Below, piece by piece: positions 10,795-19,400 of a DNA stretch of 55,355 bases. Position 1 is the first letter of the stretch, and each line of letters begins with the position of its first letter. Under the pieces are notes generated by a model. That model worked only from the letters and a program-made list of their open reading frames with translations, ran no database searches and had not been told where the DNA came from. The translations under genes and the position numbers were made by a program. Source of the DNA: Acidiphilium rubrum (GTDB lineage Bacteria; Pseudomonadota; Alphaproteobacteria; Acetobacterales; Acetobacteraceae); contig NZ_FTNE01000026.1 in the NCBI RefSeq assembly GCF_900156265.1, positions 1 through 55,355 on the forward strand, read 5' to 3'.

Positions 10795-12282
10795 ATGCCG
10801 CATCAAGACGCCCATGTTTTTCTCACCGCCGCCCCAAAAACCACGCGGGACTCCGCAGCATCACACAACCCTGACGTTTATCCCCTGCGCCACGCGCTCG
10901 GCTGGGCCAGCGGCGTCGGCCTGCTGATCCTGGCCGATGCCACCGCCGCCCTCGCCGCCCCGCGCCTCGCCGGCCTGCTGATCGGCCCCGCCCCCACCCT
11001 GACCACCGGTGCCACCAACTGGCTCGCCTACGCCGCGTTCACCATCGGCTTCATGCTGTTCGCCGGGCTCTACGCGCCCGCCCCGGCGCGCGCCCCGCTC
11101 GATCATGCGCCCGCCATCCTGCGCACGCTGATCGCCGCCCACGTCGTCATCCTGCTCCGCCTCGCTTTGCTGCGCACCGCACCCGCCACCCCGCCGCTTG
11201 CCGCCTCGATCGCCTGGGCCGCCACCGCCTTCGCCCTCGCCGCCGGCCTCATCCTCGGCACCCGCACCCTCATCGCCCTCTGGTGGCGCCGCGCCGAACG
11301 CACCGCCCCGCGCGGCAGCATCGCCCTCGTGATCGCCGGCCCGTGCGACCGCGACCTGCGCGCCCGGCTCGATCGCCTGTCCGGCCGCAACCTCGGCTAC
11401 CTGTTCGCCTGGGGTCTGCCGCAATCCGCCGGCCTGCGCGTCATCACCGCGGCCGATACCTTCGCCGCCATGATCCGCGCCGGCACCATCACCGATATCC
11501 TGGTCTTCACCCGCCGGTCCGACGATGCCGCCGCCCGACGCCGGATCGACGCGCTGCTGGCAAGCCTCGCCGACCAGCCGGTGCGCGTGCGCCTCGCCTT
11601 CGACGCCGTCGCCGAAATCGGCGCCGGCGGCATCGCCCAAGGCCAGAGCCTGCGCATGGTCACCGTGCTCGACCGCCCGATCCGCCCGCTCGCCGCCGCC
11701 TACAAACGCGGCTTCGACCTGCTGGGCGCCACAATCCTGCTCATCCTGTTCGGCCCGCTGATGGGCCTGATCGCCCTGCTGCTCGCCCCATCCGGCCCGA
11801 TCCTGTTCCGCCAGCGCCGCATCGGGCTCGATGGCGCGCCCTTCACCGTCTTCAAATTCCGCACCATGCAGACCACCGCACGGACATCCGCCCCGCTCCA
11901 GGCCCGGCGCGACGACCGCCGGATCACCCCGATCGGCGCCATCCTGCGCCGCCTCTCGCTCGATGAATTGCCGCAAATCTTCAACGTGCTGCGCGGCGAC
12001 ATGTCCCTGGTCGGCCCGCGCCCGCACGCGCCCCACACCAGCGCCGGCGATTTCACCTTCGAACAGGCGCTCGAATTCTACGGCGTGCGCCACCGCGTCA
12101 AACCCGGCCTCACCGGCCTCGCCCAGGTGCGCGGCCTGCGCGGCCCGACCGACCATCCGGACATGATCGCCGCCCGCGTCGCCGCCGATCTCGACTATAT
12201 CGAACGCTGGTCCCCCAGCCTCGACCTCGCCATCCTGCTGCGCACCATCCCCGCCGTCATCGGGGGCCGCAATGCCTTCTGA
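10795..12282 (+). CDS. polyprenyl-phosphate sugar-1-phosphate transferase (EPS initiation)
   Basis: This 495-residue membrane enzyme transfers a sugar-1-phosphate from a nucleotide sugar to undecaprenyl phosphate, the first step in making an exopolysaccharide or O-antigen repeat unit. About four N-terminal helices precede a cytoplasmic Rossmann-like segment. The C-terminal bacterial sugar transferase domain (about residues 305-495) contains KRGFDLLGA, FKFRTM, LSLDELPQ, MSLVGPRP and KPGLTGLAQVRG, all normal for WbaP/WcaJ-like enzymes. I chose the ATG at 10795, which follows AGGCGGAG, over a TTG 36 bases upstream. The stop overlaps the start of the next gene by 11 bp. The sugar substrate is not evident. 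Confidence 0.92.
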   Translation: MPHQDAHVFLTAAPKTTRDSAASHNPDVYPLRHALGWASGVGLLILADATAALAAPRLAGLLIGPAPTLTTGATNWLAYAAFTIGFMLFAGLYAPAPARAPLDHAPAILRTLIAAHVVILLRLALLRTAPATPPLAASIAWAATAFALAAGLILGTRTLIALWWRRAERTAPRGSIALVIAGPCDRDLRARLDRLSGRNLGYLFAWGLPQSAGLRVITAADTFAAMIRAGTITDILVFTRRSDDAAARRRIDALLASLADQPVRVRLAFDAVAEIGAGGIAQGQSLRMVTVLDRPIRPLAAAYKRGFDLLGATILLILFGPLMGLIALLLAPSGPILFRQRRIGLDGAPFTVFKFRTMQTTARTSAPLQARRDDRRITPIGAILRRLSLDELPQIFNVLRGDMSLVGPRPHAPHTSAGDFTFEQALEFYGVRHRVKPGLTGLAQVRGLRGPTDHPDMIAARVAADLDYIERWSPSLDLAILLRTIPAVIGGRNAF

Positions 12283-13276
12283 ACCCGCAACCCTCCTCGC
12301 CGGCACCCCGCCGCCCGCCACACCCTACGCGGCCGACGTCATCATCCTCAGCCACCACCGCACCGAAGCCACCATCGCCGCCATCCGCTCCGCCGCCGCC
12401 CAAACCGGCTGCGATCACCACGTCATCGTGCTCGACCAGAACTCACCGCCCGAAACCCGCACCGCGCTGGCCACACTCGTCGCCACCCTGCCCAACACCG
12501 CCCTCTACGCCATCGCGGAAAATCGCGGCGTGCCCGGCGGACGCAACCTCGCCACCGCGCTCGGCCACGGCCGCGCCATCATCGCCCTCGACAACGATGC
12601 CACCTTCGCCACACCCGATGTCGTCGCCCGCGCCGCCGCCCGCCTGGCCATCCTGCCCGACCTCGGCGCCATCGGCTTTCGCATCCTCGCCAGCGACGGC
12701 ACCTCGCTCGACACCTCAAGCTGGGGCTACCCGAAATCCCTGCTCGCCGCCGCCGCCCGCCGCTTCACCACCACCGTGTTCGTCGGCTGCGGCCACGCCC
12801 TCTCACGCCCCTGCTTCGACAGCCTCGGCGGCTACGACGCCAGCCTGTTCTTCGCCTGGGAAGAATACGAATTCGCCCGCCGCGCCATCGCCGCCGGCTG
12901 GCATATCGAACACCACGGCGACCTCGCCATCACCCACGCCGTCTCGCCCGAAGCCCGCGTCAACTGGCAAAACGGCCGCTGGCGCTACGTCGTGCGCAAC
13001 CGCCTGCTGATCGCACACGATTGGCACGGCACCGCCGGCATGCTGCCCCGCGCCACACTCTACCTCGCCCGCGGGCTGCTCGCCGGTCGCCTCGTCACCA
13101 CCATCGCCGCCATCGCCGAAGCCGCCCGCCTCGCCACCACCCGCCCCCGCCACCACACCAACGCCACCACCCGCAGCTACATCCTCGCCCACGAAACCGC
13201 CCACCGCCTCCCCCGCCCGACACCGCGCCCCGAACCTCCGACGCTGATGCCGGCCGGCCTTGAGTTTGAGCCGTGA
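12272..13276 (+). CDS. family 2 glycosyltransferase
   Basis: This 334-residue GT-A fold glycosyltransferase probably extends the lipid-linked sugar made by the preceding enzyme. Features are the N-terminal VIILSHHR strand, NRGVPGGRNLA, the metal/nucleotide motif DNDA (in place of DxD) and FVGCGHALSRP, with an acidic AWEEYEFARRA region that matches the usual ED catalytic base site. It overlaps the preceding gene by 11 bp, so the two are translationally coupled. The last residues (EFEP-stop) lie within the left arm of the GC-rich repeat at 13261. Confidence 0.88.
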   Translation: MPSEPATLLAGTPPPATPYAADVIILSHHRTEATIAAIRSAAAQTGCDHHVIVLDQNSPPETRTALATLVATLPNTALYAIAENRGVPGGRNLATALGHGRAIIALDNDATFATPDVVARAAARLAILPDLGAIGFRILASDGTSLDTSSWGYPKSLLAAAARRFTTTVFVGCGHALSRPCFDSLGGYDASLFFAWEEYEFARRAIAAGWHIEHHGDLAITHAVSPEARVNWQNGRWRYVVRNRLLIAHDWHGTAGMLPRATLYLARGLLAGRLVTTIAAIAEAARLATTRPRHHTNATTRSYILAHETAHRLPRPTPRPEPPTLMPAGLEFEP

Positions 13277-13496
13277 TTAAGCAAGGCCAGGGGCTCTGCC
13301 CCTGGACCCCGTTAAAGGCGGAGCCTTTAAAATCCATTAGTTTTAGGCAAGGGGAGGGCGACACAGGCCAGATCGACGGAACCACCGAGGCAGCGCCCTC
13401 CCCTTGCCTAAAACTAGCGGGTTCTAAGGGCTAAGCCCTTAGTGGGGGTCGAGGGGGCAAAGCCCCCCGCCTTGCTTACCCACGGGCTCAAACTCA
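13261..13496. repeat. GC-rich nested palindromic repeat between convergent genes
   Basis: The outer arms (TGAGTTTGAGCC... at 13261 and its complement ending at 13496) flank smaller hairpins CCAGGGGCTCTGCCCCTGG, AAAGGCGGAGCCTTT and CTAAGGGCTAAGCCCTTAG. An inner pair, AGTTTTAGGCAAGGGGAGGG (near 13339) and its complement (near 13395-13415), lies at the centre. The stop codon of the GT2 gene lies inside the left arm and the comEC stop codon is the outermost triplet of the right arm. It probably works as a two-way terminator and may be mobile. Confidence 0.85.
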
Positions 13497-15632
13497 CCAC
13501 CGCCCGGCATGGTGCCAGCGCGGTGGCCACGGCGGAACCCAGGGGCGGTTGCCTTGCACGGTGCGATCGGTGCGCACCACCAGCCGGTTTCGTCGGAACC
13601 AGACCGCCATGGCGCCGTTGCGCCACACGCTGAACCGATCGATCACCAACCGCCCGTGCCGGCGGCAGGTGCCGCGCAGGGGCCGGGGCGATATCACCAC
13701 CGCGGCTGAACCGCACCCGCCGGCCCCGGCGGTCCGATCCGCGAGGTACAGCACCCGCCCGGCCGCGAACGCGCAGCGCCCGTTGTCGCACACATCATCG
13801 GCAGCACCGTGCCGCACGGCATCCCCGGCCCAGACCGGCCGCCATTGCGCCAGGGTGAATTTATCCACGCGCCCCGCCTCGACAATCCGCACCACGCCGC
13901 CATCGCGCACCCCCGCGAGATTGCCGGTCGGCGACACCAGCACATCCGGCGCGCGTCCCAGCGTCATCGCCAGAACCCCCAGCGCGATCGGCGCGATCCC
14001 GGCGAAGCGCGCGCGCGACCGCAGCAACCCGACCAGCGCGAGCCCGATCGCGACCAGCGCAACCGCGTACCCCGGGCTCGGGCTGATCTCGATCAGCGCG
14101 TGCGGCAACCCGCCGACCAGCCGCGCCACCCGCAGGATCACCGCGATACCCCACCCCATCGGCACCAGCGCCAACCGCGCGAGATGCAGCGGCATCAGCA
14201 CCAGCGCCGCCATGCCGAGCGGCAGCACCACCAGCGCCGTCAGCGGCACCGCGATCAGATTGGCAAGCACGTAATACGGCTCGATCTGCTGGAAATGATA
14301 CGCCGCGAACGGCATCGAGGCACCACCCGCCAGAAACGAGGTAAACGCCAGCGCCGCGACATGCCGGCCCAGCCGCGCGCCGTGCGACGCCCCGCCGATC
14401 GAAAACCGCCGCCCGACCGCCTCATACCCCGCAATCAACGCGAGCACGGCGGAAAAGCTCATCTGAAAACTCGGCCCCGGCACCGCCTGCGGCTCGATCA
14501 TCATCAGCGCGAGCGCCGCCAGCGCCAGGCCCCGCAGCGACAACGCCCGCCGCCCCGCGATAATCCCCGCCAGCACCAGCGCGGCCATCGCCAGGCTGCG
14601 CACGATCGGCACATGAAACCCGGTCAGCGCCGCATAGACCACGCCGCCAACAAACGACACGACCGACGCCACAATCTTCGCCGGCACCCGCAGCAGCACG
14701 AACTCCGAAAACCCGACGATAAACCGCGCCAACGCATACAGCGTCGCCATCACGATGCCGATATGCAGCCCCGCCACCGCCAGAATATGCGCCAGCCCCG
14801 CCGTGATGAAATCCTGCCGCTCCGCCGGCGGAATCGAATCCTCGAACCCGGTCAGCAACGTCGCCGCGATCGACCCGGTATCGAGCGGCATATCCCGCAA
14901 AATCCGCGCCGCAATCGCCTCGCGCACCTGGCGCAGCGCGCTGAACCACCCCGGCGGTGCCCGCGCCGTCACATCGAGCGGCGAAATCGCAAATCCCACC
15001 GCCCCGAGCCCGGCGAAATACTGATCCCGCCCGAAATTCCACCCACCCGGATAAGCCGGCCGCGACGGCCCATACAACAACGCCCGCAACCGCACAGAGT
15101 CACCCGCCTCGACCGCGATATCATCGCCCCGCCGCAACTTCACCCGCACCGCTCGCGCCTGCACCGCCCCGCCGTTCAGCGTCGGCTGCGCAATTCTGAT
15201 CCGCCGCCCGGTCGGCAACAAATCCACCCCGACCACACGCCCCGTAATCGTCACGCCATGATGCGGCACCACCAGCAGCTTCGGCATCGCCAGCGTCTGC
15301 ACCTGCGCCCGGCCGAACCCCAACGCCGCCGCCAGCAACAACACCGCCACACCGCGCGGCACCGCCCAGCGCCACACCAGCGCCAACAACCCCGTCGCGG
15401 CCGCGACCAGCCCGCCCGAAACCCACACCGCAGGCTCCCGCGTCAGATCGAAATACACCAGCACGCCGCCACCCATCGCGACCGGCAGAAACAAAAACAG
15501 CCGCCCGCGCTCCGCCCCCAGAACCCGACCCGGCCAACCACCCAGCACCGCACGCCCAGCACCCCTGGCCCGCGCCACCACCCCAACCGACCGCTCGGCA
15601 ATGATCAGCGCCGCACCCACCGCAAGCCTCAA
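13494..15632 (-). CDS. comEC: ComEC/Rec2-family DNA uptake channel
   Basis: This 712-residue polytopic membrane protein is the inner-membrane channel for single-stranded DNA in natural transformation. An N-terminal DUF4131/OB-like segment (about residues 50-210) is followed by the competence domain, seen in AGLAHILAVAGLHIGIV (about 282-300) and about ten helices. The C-terminal metallo-beta-lactamase-like part is short and lacks a clear HxHxDH motif, as in many alphaproteobacterial members. The start is uncertain: the frame opens at a TTG (15632) just after an in-frame stop. It converges with the glycosyltransferase across a palindromic repeat. No other competence genes are near. Confidence 0.88.
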   Translation of the reverse strand: MRLAVGAALIIAERSVGVVARARGAGRAVLGGWPGRVLGAERGRLFLFLPVAMGGGVLVYFDLTREPAVWVSGGLVAAATGLLALVWRWAVPRGVAVLLLAAALGFGRAQVQTLAMPKLLVVPHHGVTITGRVVGVDLLPTGRRIRIAQPTLNGGAVQARAVRVKLRRGDDIAVEAGDSVRLRALLYGPSRPAYPGGWNFGRDQYFAGLGAVGFAISPLDVTARAPPGWFSALRQVREAIAARILRDMPLDTGSIAATLLTGFEDSIPPAERQDFITAGLAHILAVAGLHIGIVMATLYALARFIVGFSEFVLLRVPAKIVASVVSFVGGVVYAALTGFHVPIVRSLAMAALVLAGIIAGRRALSLRGLALAALALMMIEPQAVPGPSFQMSFSAVLALIAGYEAVGRRFSIGGASHGARLGRHVAALAFTSFLAGGASMPFAAYHFQQIEPYYVLANLIAVPLTALVVLPLGMAALVLMPLHLARLALVPMGWGIAVILRVARLVGGLPHALIEISPSPGYAVALVAIGLALVGLLRSRARFAGIAPIALGVLAMTLGRAPDVLVSPTGNLAGVRDGGVVRIVEAGRVDKFTLAQWRPVWAGDAVRHGAADDVCDNGRCAFAAGRVLYLADRTAGAGGCGSAAVVISPRPLRGTCRRHGRLVIDRFSVWRNGAMAVWFRRNRLVVRTDRTVQGNRPWVPPWPPRWHHAGRW

Positions 15633-15725
15633 CCTATGATTGAGTCACCCTAGGCCGGGATCGCCCCGCCGCAAAGCAAAATCGCCCGCCGCACCCTGCG
15701 CCGACCCATCAAGCCACGCGCGCCC

Positions 15726-16475
15726 CTACCCGCGCCCCGCGAACGGCATTGTCGTCGCCATCACCGTCAGAAACATCGCGTTCGCATCCGGCGGCAGCCC
15801 CGCCATATAAATCAGCGTCTTCCCCACCACATCGACATCCATGGTCGGCTCCGGCTTGATCGTCCCATCCGCCTGCGGCACACCACTCGCCATCCGCCGC
15901 GTCATCGGCGTCGCCGCATTCCCGATATCGATCTGCCCGCACGCAATATTATGCGCCCGCCCATCCAACGCGATCGTCTTGGTCAACCCGGTGATCGCGT
16001 GCTTCGTCGCGGTATAAGGCGCCGACCCCGGCCGCGGCGTATGCGCCGAAATCGACCCATTGTTAATAATCCGCCCGCCCTGCGGCGTCTGATCCCGCAT
16101 CATCCGATACGCCGCATTGGCGCACAGAAACGCCCCGTTCAAATTCACCGAAACCACATGAGTCCATTGCTCGAACGTCAAATCCCCGAAATTCGTGCTC
16201 GGCACATTGTTCCCCGCATTGTTGAACAACAAATCCAGCCGCCCGCACCGCGACCTGACCGCCTCGAACAACGCCGCAACCGAAGCCGGATCAGTCACAT
16301 CCGCCGGAATCGCCAACGCCCGCTCCGGCGCCGCCGCCAGCCCGATCGTCTCCGCCAACGCATCCGCCCGCCGCCCGGTCAGCACCACGAAATACCCATC
16401 CGCCAACAACGCCAACGCCGCCGCCCGGCCCACGCCACTGCCCGCTCCGGTCACCAATGCGATTTTTGTTGTCAT
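15726..16475 (-). CDS. short-chain dehydrogenase/reductase
   Basis: This 249-residue classical SDR oxidises or reduces a hydroxyl or keto group with NAD(P). The nucleotide-binding TGAGSGVG motif is at residues 10-17. LFNNAGNN, the catalytic Ser region (NNGSIS) and YTATK (Tyr and Lys) follow in order. The substrate is unknown. It lies downstream of the DenD-like gene on the same strand, with a hairpin repeat in between, so the two may have worked in one sugar-acid pathway. Confidence 0.88.
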   Translation of the reverse strand: MTTKIALVTGAGSGVGRAAALALLADGYFVVLTGRRADALAETIGLAAAPERALAIPADVTDPASVAALFEAVRSRCGRLDLLFNNAGNNVPSTNFGDLTFEQWTHVVSVNLNGAFLCANAAYRMMRDQTPQGGRIINNGSISAHTPRPGSAPYTATKHAITGLTKTIALDGRAHNIACGQIDIGNAATPMTRRMASGVPQADGTIKPEPTMDVDVVGKTLIYMAGLPPDANAMFLTVMATTMPFAGRG

Positions 16476-16522
16476 TTTGCCTGTATCCTCCCCAAGAAAT
16501 CAAAAAAAGCCGAAGGAAAGTC

Positions 16523-16641
16523 CTTCTTTTTTGAAAAAAAGAAGCAAAAAACTTTCTGACTCTGGGGCACGGGCGTTGAAACCGGCACGGGCCCAAATTA
16601 AAAAAGTTTTTTTTGCTTCTTTTTTGTTCACAAAAAAGAAG
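16523..16641. repeat. AT-rich paired-hairpin repeat, full copy
   Basis: The left hairpin is at 16523-16544 and the right hairpin at 16616-16641. The core between them carries the ACTTT/AAAGT arms and GGCACGGGCG opposed to GGCACGGGCCC. It lies between the SDR and DenD-like genes. Confidence 0.85.
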
Positions 16642-16654
16642 ACTCTTCCCCTCC

Positions 16655-17644
16655 CTAAACCGCCACCACACCCCCCATCTCATCCTCGATATGCACCTGA
16701 ATAATCTCATCGAACGTCGATTCCGCCTCAAACCCCAACGCCCGCGCCCGCTTCGCCTCGAAACTCGTCGGCCACCCCGCCACAATCCGCGCAATCGTCT
16801 CGTCAGGCTCCCGCCGGATCAACCCCACCGCCCGATCCCCCGCAACCCGCCGCAACGCCTCGATCTGCTCACCCACCGTCGCCGAAAGCCCCGGCAAACT
16901 CAACGTCCGCCGCCAACCCAACGGCGCCAGATCCATCGTCGCCGCATGCACCAAAAACCCAACCGCCGCCCGTGGGCTGGCATGCCAGTGCCGCACCCCC
17001 TCATCCACCGGCAACACCGCCTCCTTGCCCGCCAACGGCTCGCGCAGAATATTGGAAAAAAACCCCGAAGCCGCAGCATTCGGCGTCCCCGGCCGAATAC
17101 AGATCGTCGGCAACCGGATCGCAATCCCGTCCATGAACCCGTGCCGCGAATAATCCGTCAGCAACAACTCACCAATCGCCTTCTGCACCCCATAACTGGT
17201 CAGCGGCGTGGTAAAAAACTCATCCCCGATCACCGCGGGAAACGGCGCCCCAAACACCGCGATCGACGATGAAAACACCACCCGCGGCATATAATGCGAC
17301 CGCATATGCTCCGCCCGGATCGCCTCGAACAACAACCGCGTGCCGTCCAGATTGATCCGATACCCCTTGTCGAAATCCCGCTCCGCCTCGCCCGAAACAA
17401 TCGCCGCCAGATGCATCACAACATCCGGCCGCCCCGCCACACAAACCTCGGCACTCCCCGGCACCGACAAATCGAGCGTATGCGTCACCACATCACCCTC
17501 AAACCCCGCCGGCGCCACCGGCGCAACCGCATCCACCAACGTCAACCGCGTCACCGGCGCCGCCCCAATCACCCCATCCGCCGCAACCCGCGCCGCAAAC
17601 TTGCGCCCCAACATCCCGGCCGCGCCAATGATCAAAATATGCAT
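16655..17644 (-). CDS. denD: DenD-like NAD-dependent D-erythronate dehydrogenase
   Basis: This 329-residue extended-SDR/epimerase-fold protein begins MHILIIGAAGMLGRK, the GxxGxxG NAD motif. It has DVVMHLAAIVSGEAE, the Ser-containing FSSSIAVFG and the catalytic YGVQK (Tyr, Lys). The IVSGEAE and RLPTICIRPG segments are typical of the DenD group, which oxidises D-erythronate at C2 as the first step of its breakdown. The kinase/isomerase partners (DenK-type, OtnI) are not in the window, so the substrate is a family-based guess. I chose the ATG at 17644 after GGGGGAAAG; the frame is open for 17 codons further upstream. Confidence 0.8.
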   Translation of the reverse strand: MHILIIGAAGMLGRKFAARVAADGVIGAAPVTRLTLVDAVAPVAPAGFEGDVVTHTLDLSVPGSAEVCVAGRPDVVMHLAAIVSGEAERDFDKGYRINLDGTRLLFEAIRAEHMRSHYMPRVVFSSSIAVFGAPFPAVIGDEFFTTPLTSYGVQKAIGELLLTDYSRHGFMDGIAIRLPTICIRPGTPNAAASGFFSNILREPLAGKEAVLPVDEGVRHWHASPRAAVGFLVHAATMDLAPLGWRRTLSLPGLSATVGEQIEALRRVAGDRAVGLIRREPDETIARIVAGWPTSFEAKRARALGFEAESTFDEIIQVHIEDEMGGVVAV

Positions 17645-17739
17645 TATGCTTTCCCCCGTTTCCTCACCGATGATTATATTTAAAATCAGGCTCACGCCAA
17701 GGGCAGCGGCGGGGGTGCGACGTCAGCATCAAACAATCG

Positions 17740-17793
17740 CTACTTTTTTGTAAAAAAGTAGCAAAAAACTTTTGTTAACTAAAGGCACGCGCG
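17740..17793. repeat. AT-rich hairpin repeat, half copy
   Basis: A single hairpin, CTACTTTTTTGTAAAAAAGTAG (17740-17761), is followed by CAAAAAACTTTTG and the GGCACGCGCG core half; the second half is absent. It lies at the edge of the lower-GC island that begins here. Confidence 0.7.
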
Positions 17794-17968
17794 CTCGCAG
17801 ATGCACAGGCTTAATAAAAAGTTCTATTGACGAATTACTTGACGCAATATATTACTTAATGTATCCTAGATTGCCTAGGAATTTAATTTATGATTTTATT
17901 TTTGAGAAAAATTCTCGGCTTGAGGTAAAGCAAATGTCCAGTTTACATAGTATCGGAGGCCAGTCTAG

Positions 17969-18952
17969 ATGCCACGCCTGACGCCTCGGATGCTCCGTTG
18001 TGTCTTTTTTCTTTTTGGGCACACTATGGATGGGCAAATAAGCAAAAATCCGGATGGAACGGGGTTTTTGGTAGGCTACCATTCTCGGGATCAACCGCAC
18101 TTGTGGCACGTCTATGCAGTATCAAATCAGCACGTTGTTGTTAATGCACCAATGATCAGAATTAACACAAAAGACGGCGGCACTAGATTGTTGGAATACA
18201 ACCCAGACCAGTGGACGCATTCCAAAACAGACGATCTCGCAGTAATCGATGTCACTGATGAACTCTCTTTTAATCCAGAGACTTTAGAATGGTCAGATGA
18301 TATTACTTGGGTCCATGAACTTGATCTATTGCGCTACGATGAAGGAGGCGGCCGTGCGTATATTGGCGACCAGACAATTATGGTCGGTCTATTCGCCGAT
18401 CATATGGGCCCCGGGACAGTCAACTCGCCAGTGGCGCGGTTTGGAAGTTTAGCGGCATTTGCGCAGGATGGGGTGTCAGTAAGTATTGGGTCTGGCGATA
18501 GATTTGCACGGCCAGCTTTTCTTAATGATACGAGATCACGGACCGGTTTTTCAGGCTCTCCTGTTTGGACATGGTACAATCCAGATAGCGATATAAGGGC
18601 GTGGGAGGATTCAAAAAATCCGATATCCAGCCTTTTTTCACGAGCAAAGAAAGCCCCAGATCTATGCTTAATCGGAGTGCATCGAGCGCAATTCCGCGAA
18701 GATGCTGAAGTAATTGCAGGCAGCGGCAATACATCGCTGAAAAGAGGCGATGTAGTCAAAATTGCTAGTTCAATGACGATTGTTGTGCCTTCTTGGGAGA
18801 TAAAACACCTCATCGAGACAGAGGTTTTCGAACTTCAGAGAAAAAAGCGAGACGACCATCAAGATAGAAAGGACGCTTCCGTTCTCTACCAACGCCTTGC
18901 ACAAGCACAAGATACTGTACCGCTACCTCCGTCGGCGGGCTCAGCTGGCTAA
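17969..18952 (+). CDS. trypsin-like serine protease in a low-GC island
   Basis: This 327-residue chymotrypsin-fold peptidase has a complete triad visible in order: His55 in VSNQHVV, Asp89 in TDDLAVIDV and Ser195 in GFSGSP. GTGFLVGY marks the first barrel strands. No signal peptide or membrane helix is seen, so it is cytoplasmic. Cytoplasmic trypsin-like proteases of this type often occur in phage-defence and effector systems. The ATG at 17969 follows a good CGGAGG. Codon use and base composition are clearly richer in A/T than in the flanking genes, a sign of transfer. Its downstream side is cut by a transposase remnant, so a partner gene may have been lost. The function is not known. Confidence 0.75.
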   Translation: MPRLTPRMLRCVFFLFGHTMDGQISKNPDGTGFLVGYHSRDQPHLWHVYAVSNQHVVVNAPMIRINTKDGGTRLLEYNPDQWTHSKTDDLAVIDVTDELSFNPETLEWSDDITWVHELDLLRYDEGGGRAYIGDQTIMVGLFADHMGPGTVNSPVARFGSLAAFAQDGVSVSIGSGDRFARPAFLNDTRSRTGFSGSPVWTWYNPDSDIRAWEDSKNPISSLFSRAKKAPDLCLIGVHRAQFREDAEVIAGSGNTSLKRGDVVKIASSMTIVVPSWEIKHLIETEVFELQRKKRDDHQDRKDASVLYQRLAQAQDTVPLPPSAGSAG

Positions 18953-18965
18953 TCTAAATCTGCAA

Positions 18966-19400
18966 GCGCCATCTCGCCGTTGATACGCTCGGACTGCCCA
19001 TCGAATGCCAGATCACCAATGCCAGCACGCAAGACCGCGACGCACTCGCGCCGCTGCTGGGGGCCGTTCGCCGCAAGAGCCCTTGGGTGAAAAGGGCTTT
19101 CGTTAACGGGGGTTATCAAGGCGATGAGGCGCAGCGAGCGGCGTTCGAAGCCAGCCGCATTACCGTAACGGTCGTCAAGCGGACCGATAAGGAGGTCAAG
19201 GGATTCGTCGTGTTGCCCAAGCGCTGGGTGGTCGAGCGAACGCTCGGCTGGATCAACCGCGCGCGCCGCCTGTCAAAGGACTTCGAAGCGACGATCAACG
19301 CGGCGCTCGCATGGTTGCAACTGGCGCTCGCCTTCCTGATCATGCGACGATTGGCAATGCCAAAAACCCGACAGGCTTGAATTTCGAGTCGGGTTCTTAG
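18966..19400 (+). pseudogene. IS5-type transposase remnant, C-terminal part
   Basis: In-frame coding runs from about 18966 (KRHLAVDTLGLPIEC) to the stop at 19378-19380 and ends with MRRLAMPKT. It matches the second half of an IS5-family DDE transposase. The 5' part is missing, with an in-frame TAA just upstream. The position corresponding to a catalytic Asp reads FVNGGYQG, where the second copy at 21759 has FVDGGYQG, so this copy would be dead even if complete. The sequence ATTTCGAGTCGGGTT after the stop is shared by both copies and is probably the element end. Confidence 0.8.

Noticed and set aside
10861-12321. Long open frame on the minus strand opposite the sugar-phosphate transferase
   Set aside because: It is a mirror of a strongly conserved plus-strand gene. 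It is Gly/Ala/Asp-rich with no recognisable domain, as expected for GC-rich antisense frames.
13809-15653. Long plus-strand frame opposite comEC
   Set aside because: The Arg/Pro/His-rich translation has no domain and lies wholly antisense to a good comEC.
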